A stretch of DNA of 64,000 nucleotides from an uncultured Clostridia bacterium. Lineage in GTDB: Bacteria > Bacillota > Clostridia > Christensenellales > QALW01. Of this stretch, positions 1 to 6,701 are shown in pieces; positions within the stretch are counted from its first letter, which is position 1, and the number at the start of each line of letters is the position of its first letter. A model generated the notes under the pieces. The model was not told the DNA's origin. It did no database searches and worked only from the letters and a program-made list of their open reading frames with translations. A program made the position numbers and the translations under genes. Location: positions 1 to 64,000 of the forward strand of contig CAKRZX010000005.1 of NCBI GenBank assembly GCA_934434555.1. The letters run 5' to 3'.

Positions 1-165
1 TTATGTCCCGCCGAATTCGGGAAGAGATTTTTATGTGGAGAGATAGGTTTTTTGCAGAATTATGTCTCTTATAAAACGCGACCATTCATTACAGCGGCGA
101 AAGATAAACCCTCACCCTACGGGGGAGAAATGAATTTCAGAGATAGGACAAATTATACGGTAAAA
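1..165. repeat. Tandem non-coding repeat, copy 1
   Basis: First copy of a roughly 165-bp sequence that recurs at 230-394 with only a few substitutions (for example cgcgacc against cacaacc). The copy begins at base 1, so it or a longer array may extend left of the window. No credible gene lies in it. The 64 bp between copies (166-229) end in a GC-rich stretch, ggcggg...cccgcc, at 221-241 that can fold into a hairpin across the junction with copy 2. Confidence 0.9.
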
Positions 166-229
166 TAGTCTGTTTTTTGCGATTTCTTTTTCTATGTTCT
201 TTACCTGTTCCTCACGGTAGGGCGGGGCT

Positions 230-394
230 TTATGTCCCGCCGAATTCGGGAAGAGATTTTTATGTGGAGAGATAGGTTTTTTGCAGAATTATGTCTCTTA
301 TAAAACACAACCGTTCATTACAGCGGCGAAAGATAAACCCTCACCCTACGGGGGTGAAATGAATTTCAGAGATAGGGCAAATTATACGGTAAAA
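230..394. repeat. Tandem non-coding repeat, copy 2
   Basis: Second copy, offset exactly 229 bp from the first. Similarity stops after the run acggtaaaa near 394, just before the terminator of the DUF4364 gene. Together with copy 1 it fills most of the 465-bp non-genic start of the window. I see no ORF, terminal inverted repeats or target duplication, so it is not called a transposon. Confidence 0.9.
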
Positions 395-429
395 ACATCT
401 TTTTGCAATATTATTTTATAATTTTTTTT

Positions 430-457
430 ATAAAAACGGCGGAACAACGTCCGCCGT
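430..457 (-). terminator. Terminator of DUF4364 gene
   Basis: Stem acggcgga/tccgccgt with a short loop, followed on the minus strand by a T-rich run. It lies immediately downstream of the minus-strand gene ending at 466. Confidence 0.75.
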
Positions 458-465
458 CAGGAATT

Positions 466-981
466 CTATTCGTCTTTTGTCAGAACCGAAAACAGCGCGG
501 CAATAGCGTCATCGGCGTGCTTTTTCCAATTCTTCGCTATAAGCGACGCTTCCTCGCTGTTATCCACCGTAAGAAAAATGTCGCTTGAATTTGAATCCTT
601 ATCAAATGCTCTTAACAGAACCTGATACTTTCCGTCGCCGATAGGGGAAACGGACGTATTTACTTTTGATTCAAGGCGCAGGGCAAGAAAATTGTCCCGT
701 GCGTATGCCGAAAGCCGTTTTCTCAGTGACGCGCGGATATCGGTCAGCAAGCGCGACAGGGTCAGCCTGCCGTTAAAAGTCAGAGAATAGTATTCGCCTG
801 TCGGTGTGGTGTTTTTTACAACAAACTCTTTTTCGGTAAGATTGTTAAGCGCAATAGCGATGTCAATATACGTGAAACCGCTGTCCTCGTTAAAACCGAG
901 ACTTATCTGCTCGGTATTAAGGGGGATGCGCACTTCCTGCAAAAGAAACATAACTGCAAGCGAAACTTCGTTAAAATTCAT
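466..981 (-). CDS. DUF4364 family protein (likely winged-helix regulator)
   Basis: A 171-residue protein. The N-terminal half (about residues 1-75) reads as a winged helix: helices around EVSLAVMFLLQEV and a recognition segment near FTYIDIAIALNNLTEKEFV. The C-terminal half is the mixed alpha/beta region typical of DUF4364 proteins of Clostridia, whose role is not established; a DNA-binding function is inferred from the fold. The ATG at 981 is chosen because GGAGG lies five bases upstream. A longer frame to 1002 would start inside the preceding terminator and contain the ribosome site. It is single-gene, with its own terminator at 430-457. Confidence 0.7.
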   Translation of the reverse strand: MNFNEVSLAVMFLLQEVRIPLNTEQISLGFNEDSGFTYIDIAIALNNLTEKEFVVKNTTPTGEYYSLTFNGRLTLSRLLTDIRASLRKRLSAYARDNFLALRLESKVNTSVSPIGDGKYQVLLRAFDKDSNSSDIFLTVDNSEEASLIAKNWKKHADDAIAALFSVLTKDE

Positions 982-1000
982 CAAAACCTCCGTTAAAATC

Positions 1001-1027
1001 AAAAAGGCACTTTTATGTGCCTTTTTT
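1001..1027. terminator. Bidirectional-looking terminator between HPr-like and DUF4364 genes
   Basis: Stem aggcac/gtgcct flanked by A and T runs on both sides. It sits right behind the stop of the HPr-like gene (minus strand) and separates it from the DUF4364 gene. Confidence 0.75.
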
Positions 1028-1028
1028 G

Positions 1029-1268
1029 TTATTCGGCTATAAAGGGCTTGATGTCAGCCATAAACTTGTTTATCTCTTCCTCGTTGTCGGTTAAAAGTTC
1101 AAGTTCAACCGGTTTTGAAAGGTCAAGCGAAAAGATTCCCAAAATGCTTTTGGCATCAACAAGATATTTGCCCGAACGCAAATCCATATCAAAGGAATAC
1201 TTGCTTAAAATATTAACAAATTCCTTTATCTGCTGAGAAGCGCTGAGGTTTACCATTACTTTTTTCAT
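1029..1268 (-). CDS. HPr-like protein lacking the phosphorylatable histidine
   Basis: A 79-residue single-domain protein of the usual HPr length (about 85). The core pattern is HPr-like: an early helix after strand 1, the segment FDMDLRSGKYLVDAKSILGIFSLDL that matches the HPr region carrying the regulatory serine (here SILGIFSL), and a C-terminal helix EEEINKFMADIKPFI. The position where HPr has the active-site His (consensus ...GLHARPA) reads SASQQIKEF, with no histidine, so classical PEP-dependent phosphotransfer is not expected. Homologous HPr-like proteins without His occur in Clostridia; function unknown. The ribosome site AAGGAG precedes the ATG at 1268, and a promoter lies at 1291-1319. 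Confidence 0.7.
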   Translation of the reverse strand: MKKVMVNLSASQQIKEFVNILSKYSFDMDLRSGKYLVDAKSILGIFSLDLSKPVELELLTDNEEEINKFMADIKPFIAE

Positions 1269-1290
1269 GTCAAATCACTCCTTTTAGATA

Positions 1291-1319
1291 ATTATAACAT
1301 AGATTTTCTTGTAAATCAA
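1291..1319 (-). promoter_or_regulatory. Promoter of HPr-like gene
   Basis: On the minus strand: TTGATT, 17-nt spacer, TATAAT, 23 bases ahead of the start codon. Seen directly; sigma-A type by consensus. Confidence 0.7.
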
Positions 1320-1334
1320 CATATTTGTGGCGAT

Positions 1335-3794
1335 TTACAGAAAAATTACTTCGTTCAATGCGTCTTTGCCGTTTACGGTTACTTTGAATTCCTTTGCTTC
1401 GGCGGGGGAAAGCACAATTTTTGAAAGTTTCGCATCGCCCGAAACGTTGATTTCAAGGGTGAATCTGCCGTTTTTCTTGTGCCATTCAACACTTATATCG
1501 CCGAATTTTGAAGGGATTATGCCCTTTGCCGAGGTTAAAAGCGCCGTGTGAGGCTGAACGGTGAACGTTTCAAAGCCCGCTTTTTCGGGAAGAACGCCGA
1601 GCATGTAGCCGGTAAGAATATGCGCAACCGCGGTGTCGGGGTGCGAACGGTCGCCCCAGGCGTTGCCCTTTGCATCGCGGATAGGGGGATATGTCATACA
1701 TTCCCAAGTAGTCACAGGTCCGCGGGGGTCGTTAAGCGCCTTAATCCAGTTTGCCGGGTGCATATGGTGGGATGCAAAATCAAAGTTCGGGTTTTCAAGT
1801 GCGTCGTAAACAATAAAGTCCTCATTTTCGCGAACATAGCGGTAGCCGGGCTGATAAAGCGTTTTAAGTGCCTCTTCGTCAAACCCGTACATATATGCGC
1901 CGCGAATCATAAGTGCTGTGATTTTACCGTGCCCGGGAGTTCTGTCAAGCAGAGCGTCAAGAGCCGCTTTTGCGTGATTTCTGTCCTCAAAATAACCGAT
2001 CGAGAGCGCAAGCGAGTTTGCCATTTCGCACATTTCCCTGTTTGTAAGGCTCTTTGTAAGGAAGCCTTCGGGAGAAGTAAAGTTTTTCTTTATTGCGTCA
2101 CGTACGGTTTTCTTTCTTGCTTCAAACAGAGCCGCATCCTCGTCAAGACCCAGTTCGCGAGCGATATACGCCGCTTCGCCGAACGCCTCGGAAACGATAA
2201 GGTTGTTATAGGTAAACTTGCCCATATCGTTGAGAACGTGATCCCAAAGCCCCTTGCTTGTTGCATAACGCTGGTTGAAAAGTCCGTCGGCTTCAACAAA
2301 GCGCCACAGATATTCAACATCTGCTTTTATATTAGGATAGATTTCTTCCGCAAAGGCACGGTCGCCGGTAAACAGCACATAATCGGCAAGGGTGGGCACA
2401 ATCCACGCAGAGAAAATATCCGATTCATAGTAGCCGTACTCGCCGATTTCGGGCTTTTTGGTATTTTCGGGATAGCAGGTGCCCCAAACGTAGCCCTCAG
2501 GCGTCTGGTTGAAAGCAAACATACGGAGCGTTTCGGGCATAGGCGTGAAATTGCGGAACGCATAGTAAACGTTTCTGCCCGCCCAGTCCAAATCGCCTAT
2601 CCATGGCAGACGGTCGCGCTTTGCGCCGTCGGAAATAAACGGTGCAGAGCGGGTGAATTCATATGCGTCAAGTCCGCGGTCAAAGTTATCTTCAAAAACC
2701 GTACCGTTTGCATCGGTAACTTTAAGTGATTTTGCACACGCCCACTTTTCAGTGGTCTGGCAGAAACCGAAAGTTCCTTTGGCATATGTGCTGTCGGAAA
2801 ACTCAAAAACCTGTTTTCCGTCAACGGAATAGGCAAAATTTTCACCCTTTGTGGTAACGGAAATGTCGTACCAACGGTTGTCGGAAACGGCAAAATCAAG
2901 ATTCTGCTCCTTGATAAGGCTGTATGCGCCGTTTTCGCGTTTATATGCTTTTACCGTTCCGTCAAGATTCAAAAATATTGCGTATCCGCTGTTGATGTCT
3001 TTTGCACGGATTAAAATGCCGAAACCTGAACACATTTGCGGATTATAGGCAATAGATGCCTTAACCGAAACGGTGCAGTCGGTCAAAGAAAACCCGTGTC
3101 TGTATATTCCCGCATCGTTTCCATTTGAAAGCGCGCGCAGAAGCAATGTTGAATTGAGAGTATCCCACGAGTGCGAATTGTTTATTGTGGCAATCTGACA
3201 CGTCCAGCAGGAAGCATACCAAAGTTTTGTTAAATTCGGGTCCGAACACTCAAAAGCACCGTCATAGGGCGAATGGTCGGAAGTATAGTATATGTAGGCG
3301 TATTCAATTTCAACAAAAGTTCCGGGCGTTTCAAGTTTAATCATCAGCCAACGCTCCTGCCCCTGAACAAGAGGAGAGATGTATTCGCCGTCATAATTTA
3401 TGCTGAATACATTAAACCTGTTGGGGTCACCCGGGAGTACGGGAAGTTCAACACCGAGATATTTGCAGCATCCGCGGGCAAAGTCGCCGTTTTCACCGTA
3501 AGTCGGGTCCATCATATAGTCGTACCAATCCGAATATGCAAGACGCAGACGGGGAACGGTGCTTCCGCCGTGGGATTTGATTTTGAATACAGGGTATCCG
3601 CCTGTTGATGCGGGACCTAAATCAAGAATAAGTTTGGGTGCGGTATCACCGTCATAGGTAAGGACGGTTATGCCTGAATTTCCCAAAAGATTTTCTTCGC
3701 CGCAAACATTGCCGTAAATATTTTTTACTTCTTTCGGGTAGCATATTTTGCTTTCGGGGCAAAGAATATGCTTTTTAAAGTCTGTTAAATTCAT
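1335..3794 (-). CDS. GH78-like alpha-L-rhamnosidase family protein with inserted beta-sandwich domain
   Basis: An 819-residue protein with no signal peptide, so it probably acts in the cytoplasm on imported glycosides. Residues about 1-190 form a beta-rich N-terminal module. Residues about 210-370 (NGNDAGIYRHG...DNFDRGL) look like an inserted concanavalin/LamG-type beta-sandwich. The C-terminal half is an (alpha/alpha)6 barrel with the GH78-type motif KRDRLPWIGDLDW and a late TTWE motif at the position of the GH78 base; a C-terminal beta domain follows. The usual RDER-like catalytic motif reads RDRLP, so rhamnose specificity is uncertain. The start is the ATG at 3794 behind CAGGAG; the longer frame to 3812 has no ribosome site. 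Monocistronic, with its own promoter. Confidence 0.7.
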   Translation of the reverse strand: MNLTDFKKHILCPESKICYPKEVKNIYGNVCGEENLLGNSGITVLTYDGDTAPKLILDLGPASTGGYPVFKIKSHGGSTVPRLRLAYSDWYDYMMDPTYGENGDFARGCCKYLGVELPVLPGDPNRFNVFSINYDGEYISPLVQGQERWLMIKLETPGTFVEIEYAYIYYTSDHSPYDGAFECSDPNLTKLWYASCWTCQIATINNSHSWDTLNSTLLLRALSNGNDAGIYRHGFSLTDCTVSVKASIAYNPQMCSGFGILIRAKDINSGYAIFLNLDGTVKAYKRENGAYSLIKEQNLDFAVSDNRWYDISVTTKGENFAYSVDGKQVFEFSDSTYAKGTFGFCQTTEKWACAKSLKVTDANGTVFEDNFDRGLDAYEFTRSAPFISDGAKRDRLPWIGDLDWAGRNVYYAFRNFTPMPETLRMFAFNQTPEGYVWGTCYPENTKKPEIGEYGYYESDIFSAWIVPTLADYVLFTGDRAFAEEIYPNIKADVEYLWRFVEADGLFNQRYATSKGLWDHVLNDMGKFTYNNLIVSEAFGEAAYIARELGLDEDAALFEARKKTVRDAIKKNFTSPEGFLTKSLTNREMCEMANSLALSIGYFEDRNHAKAALDALLDRTPGHGKITALMIRGAYMYGFDEEALKTLYQPGYRYVRENEDFIVYDALENPNFDFASHHMHPANWIKALNDPRGPVTTWECMTYPPIRDAKGNAWGDRSHPDTAVAHILTGYMLGVLPEKAGFETFTVQPHTALLTSAKGIIPSKFGDISVEWHKKNGRFTLEINVSGDAKLSKIVLSPAEAKEFKVTVNGKDALNEVIFL

Positions 3795-3824
3795 ATTTTT
3801 CTCCTGAAACAATTTGATAAGTAG

Positions 3825-3853
3825 ATTATACCAAATATCAAACAGTAATGCAA
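3825..3853 (-). promoter_or_regulatory. Promoter of GH78-like gene
   Basis: Minus strand: TTGCAT, 17-nt spacer, TATAAT with an extended TGG before the -10. It lies 31 bases upstream of the start codon. Confidence 0.75.
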
Positions 3854-3895
3854 GAATATTTTTGCGCTTTTTTCTTATGTGTTTTGATTTTTTTG

Positions 3896-3925
3896 TTGAC
3901 GCAAGGGGGACGGATAATTTATAAT
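3896..3925 (+). promoter_or_regulatory. Distal promoter upstream of rpsO
   Basis: TTGACG, 18-nt spacer, TATAAT. It would give an rpsO leader of about 185 nt. A second, closer promoter is at 3992-4020. Confidence 0.6.
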
Positions 3926-3991
3926 GAATGCGGATAAATCAAGCCGTAAACTGAAATTTGTCTTTGAATGATAAATTTTCTCAAAAAACGG

Positions 3992-4020
3992 TTTACAACA
4001 TTGCTTGACCGTGGTATAAT
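3992..4020 (+). promoter_or_regulatory. Proximal rpsO promoter
   Basis: TTTACA, 17-nt spacer, TATAAT. The predicted start near 4027 leaves a leader of about 90 nt before rpsO. Confidence 0.75.
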
Positions 4021-4026
4021 GCTTGC

Positions 4027-4117
4027 ATATGCGGAACTTTGCTCTCGGTTTACACGAGTCTCCGGCGTTTTACTCAGACAAAAGCGTTTGCATAAATAAT
4101 AAAAGGAGGATGAAGAG
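4027..4117 (+). promoter_or_regulatory. rpsO 5' leader, candidate S15 autoregulatory RNA
   Basis: The transcript ahead of rpsO can form small hairpins: CTCG/CGAG at 4044-4058 and CGTTTT/AAAGCG at 4066-4086, next to the AAAAGGAGG ribosome site. S15 represses its own translation through leader structures in several bacteria; whether this leader does so is an inference from position and folding only. Confidence 0.3.
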
Positions 4118-4381
4118 TTGGATAAGGTTAAAAAGACTGAAATAATTACTGCCAATAAGTTGCACGATTCCGATACCGGTTCTCCGGAAGTTCAGATTGC
4201 GCTTCTTACCGAGCGTATCAACCATCTTAACGAACATCTTAAAACTCATCAGAAGGACCATCACAGCCGCAGAGGTCTGCTTACCATGGTAGGTCAGCGC
4301 CGCGGTCTGCTTGCGTACCTTAAAGAGAAAGATATCGAAAGATACAGAGCAATTGTTAATAAACTCGGTCTCAGAAAGTAA
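4118..4381 (+). CDS. rpsO: 30S ribosomal protein S15
   Basis: An 87-residue protein, the normal S15 length. It carries the conserved segments DTGSPEVQIALLTERI, HQKDHHSRRGLL and GQRRGLLAYL that contact 16S rRNA helix 22 and the three-way junction. It is an early central-domain assembly protein of the small subunit. The start is TTG at 4118, placed by AAGGAGG nine bases upstream. A hairpin terminator follows, then pnp, the conserved rpsO-pnp neighbourhood. Confidence 0.97.
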   Translation: MDKVKKTEIITANKLHDSDTGSPEVQIALLTERINHLNEHLKTHQKDHHSRRGLLTMVGQRRGLLAYLKEKDIERYRAIVNKLGLRK

Positions 4382-4386
4382 TTATA

Positions 4387-4415
4387 AAAAGCGGATATTT
4401 CTGTATCCGCTTTTT
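4387..4415 (+). terminator. Terminator between rpsO and pnp
   Basis: Stem AGCGGATA/TATCCGCT with a short loop and TTTTT tail. Because pnp has no clear promoter of its own, read-through may contribute to its expression. Confidence 0.85.
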
Positions 4416-4486
4416 CTTGATTTTTTGTTTTCGCTTTAAGCGGGGTTTGTAATAATATTGTTATTTTAAATAAAGGAGTATATATA

Positions 4487-6598
4487 ATGGAATTTAAGCA
4501 ATTCAAAACGACATATGCCGGCAGAGAACTTACCGTTGAAACCGGCAAATACTGCGGACAGACAAACGGTTCGTGTGTAGTACGTTGCGGCGATACGGTA
4601 GTAATGGTTTCGGCAACGATGTCAAAGCAGCCCAGAGAGGGAATGGACTTTTTCCCCCTGAGCGTAGAGTTTGAAGAAAAACAGTATTCGGCAGGTAAAA
4701 TTCCCGGCGGATACATCAGAAGAGAGGGCAGAGCCAGCGAAAAGGCGATTCTTACAAGCCGCCTTATCGACAGACCTATCCGTCCGCTTTTCCCCAAGGG
4801 ACTTTTTAATGATGTGCAGATAGTTGCAACCTGCCTTTCGGTTGATTTGGACAATATGCCCGATGTGCTTGCAATGCTCGGCTCATCTATTGCCCTTACA
4901 ATTTCCGATATTCCCTTTGCAGGACCTACCGGCGCGGTTACCGTTGGGCTTATTGACGGCGAATATGTTCTTAACCCCAATGCCGAACAGCGCAAAGTTT
5001 CGCGTATGCACCTTACCGTTTCCGGTACAAAAGATGCCGTTATGATGGTAGAGGCCGGCGCAAAGGAAGTTACCGAGGACGAAATGCTTGAAGGCATCAT
5101 GGTAGCCCATGAGGAAATCAAGAAAATCGTTGCATGGCAGGAAGAAATCAGAGCCGAAATCGGCAAAGAAAAACTTGAAATGGAACTTTACCATGTTCCC
5201 GAAGATATCGATAAAGCCGTTCGCGAATATGCGTATGACAAAATCGTTTGGGTAATGGATACTTTTGACCGCCACGAGCGCGAAGTTCGCGAGGAGCAGG
5301 CTGAAAACGAAGTTCAGGAACATTTTGCGGAAATCTATCCCGATTCAAAGCGCTACATTTCCGATTCGCTTTATTATATAAAGAAAGAAGTTATGCGCAA
5401 CAAGATTCTTGACCACGGCGTTCGCCCCGACGGCAGAAAAGTTGATGAAATTCGTACTATCTGGTGCGAGGCCGGAATGTTCCCCCGCACACACGGTTCG
5501 GCTGTATTTACCCGCGGTCAGAGCCAGGCTATGACGCTTACAACGCTCGGTCCTTTGAGCGATGTTCAGGAACTTGACGGTATCGATGGCGAAACAAGCA
5601 AGAGATATATGCATCAGTACAATATGCCCGGCTACGCTACGGGTGAACCCAAACCTCTCCGCGCTCCCGGCAGACGTGAAATCGGCCACGGCGCTTTGGC
5701 AGAGCGTGCGCTTGAACCCGTAATTCCCTCGGAAGAGAGCTTCCCCTATGCGATAAGGGTTGTTTCGGAAATCGTTTCCTCAAACGGTTCAACTTCAATG
5801 GCTTCCGTTTGCGGTTCAACGCTTTCGCTTATGGACGCGGGCGTTCCCATAAAGGCTCCCGTTGCCGGTGCTGCCATGGGTCTTATTAAAGATACCCGTG
5901 AGGGCAGCGACAAAGTTCAGGTTCTGACCGATATTCAGGGTCTTGAAGACTTCCTTGGCGATATGGACTTTAAGGTTGCCGGAACAAAGGACGGCATAAC
6001 AGCCATTCAGATGGATATCAAGATTAAGGGTATCGACAGGGCAATTCTTCAACGTGCGCTTGCACAGGCAAAGGACGCAAGAATGTTCATTATGGGCAAG
6101 ATGCTTGAAACTCTTCCCGAACCCCGCCACGAACTTTCACCCTACGCACCCAAGACAATGTCGTTCAAGATTGACGTGGACAAGATTCGCGAAGTTATCG
6201 GTACCGGCGGTAAGGTTATCAACGGCATAATTGCCGAAACCGGAGTTAAGATTGACATTTCGGACGACGGAACGGTTGTTATCTACGCTGTTGATCAGGC
6301 TTCGGGTGATAAGGCAAAGAAGATGATTGACGATATCGTTAAGGAAATTGAAGTGGGCGAGACCTACTACGGAACGGTTGCCCGCATTATGGATTTCGGT
6401 GCGTTCATCGAACTTCTTCCCGGCAAAGAGGGACTTTGCCGCATAGGCGAACTTGACAACAAGTTTGTAAAGAAAGTTACCGATGTTTTTAATGTCGGCG
6501 ATAAGATTATGGTTCGCGTAATCGAAATCGACGATAAGGGAAGAATCAACCTTTCAAGGAAGGCTCTGCTTCCCAAAGAAGAGAATACCGAAAAATAA
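4487..6598 (+). CDS. pnp: Polyribonucleotide nucleotidyltransferase (PNPase)
   Basis: A 703-residue phosphorolytic 3'-5' exoribonuclease, the usual size. Two RNase PH-like domains (about residues 5-230 and 310-550) are separated by the alpha-helical linker. Markers include the FFPLSVEF and GGYIRREGR segments, the second core KRYMHQYNMPGYATGE with PGRREIGHG, and SSNGSTSMASVCG at the phosphate site. A KH domain (about 555-615, with IGTGGKVINGI) and an S1 domain (about 620-690) bind RNA. It degrades mRNA in the cytoplasm. The ribosome site AAGGAG precedes ATG 4487; a terminator follows at 6611. Confidence 0.97.
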   Translation: MEFKQFKTTYAGRELTVETGKYCGQTNGSCVVRCGDTVVMVSATMSKQPREGMDFFPLSVEFEEKQYSAGKIPGGYIRREGRASEKAILTSRLIDRPIRPLFPKGLFNDVQIVATCLSVDLDNMPDVLAMLGSSIALTISDIPFAGPTGAVTVGLIDGEYVLNPNAEQRKVSRMHLTVSGTKDAVMMVEAGAKEVTEDEMLEGIMVAHEEIKKIVAWQEEIRAEIGKEKLEMELYHVPEDIDKAVREYAYDKIVWVMDTFDRHEREVREEQAENEVQEHFAEIYPDSKRYISDSLYYIKKEVMRNKILDHGVRPDGRKVDEIRTIWCEAGMFPRTHGSAVFTRGQSQAMTLTTLGPLSDVQELDGIDGETSKRYMHQYNMPGYATGEPKPLRAPGRREIGHGALAERALEPVIPSEESFPYAIRVVSEIVSSNGSTSMASVCGSTLSLMDAGVPIKAPVAGAAMGLIKDTREGSDKVQVLTDIQGLEDFLGDMDFKVAGTKDGITAIQMDIKIKGIDRAILQRALAQAKDARMFIMGKMLETLPEPRHELSPYAPKTMSFKIDVDKIREVIGTGGKVINGIIAETGVKIDISDDGTVVIYAVDQASGDKAKKMIDDIVKEIEVGETYYGTVARIMDFGAFIELLPGKEGLCRIGELDNKFVKKVTDVFNVGDKIMVRVIEIDDKGRINLSRKALLPKEENTEK

Positions 6599-6610
6599 TT
6601 CATATTTACA

Positions 6611-6641
6611 AACCAAAGGTTTTTGCACCTTTGGTTTTTTT
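6611..6641 (+). terminator. Terminator after pnp
   Basis: Stem AACCAAAGGT/ACCTTTGGTT followed by a T run. Confidence 0.9.
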
Positions 6642-6642
6642 A

Positions 6643-6671
6643 TTGACTTTCAAAAAACAACATGATATACT
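6643..6671 (+). promoter_or_regulatory. Promoter of alpha-galactosidase gene
   Basis: TTGACT, 17-nt spacer, TATACT, directly behind the pnp terminator and about 30 bases from the start codon. Confidence 0.8.
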
Positions 6672-6701
6672 ATACAAAATTATGATTTAAGAGGGAAGAA
6701 A

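Noticed and set aside
1..394. CRISPR array or insertion sequence
   Set aside because: Only two long (165 bp) repeats with a 64-bp interval, no short regular repeats, no transposase frame and no terminal inverted repeats.
1548..2729. Open plus-strand frame of 393 codons
   Set aside because: It is exactly antisense to the GH78-like gene, has no ribosome site and its translation (Lys/Val/Cys-rich, no domain) looks like a codon-bias shadow.
4005..4020. TTGACC as the -35 for the TATAAT at 4015
   Set aside because: The spacer would be only 4 bases. TTTACA at 3992 gives the correct 17.
4294..5166. Minus-strand frame of 290 codons
   Set aside because: Antisense to rpsO/pnp with no ribosome site and no recognisable domain.
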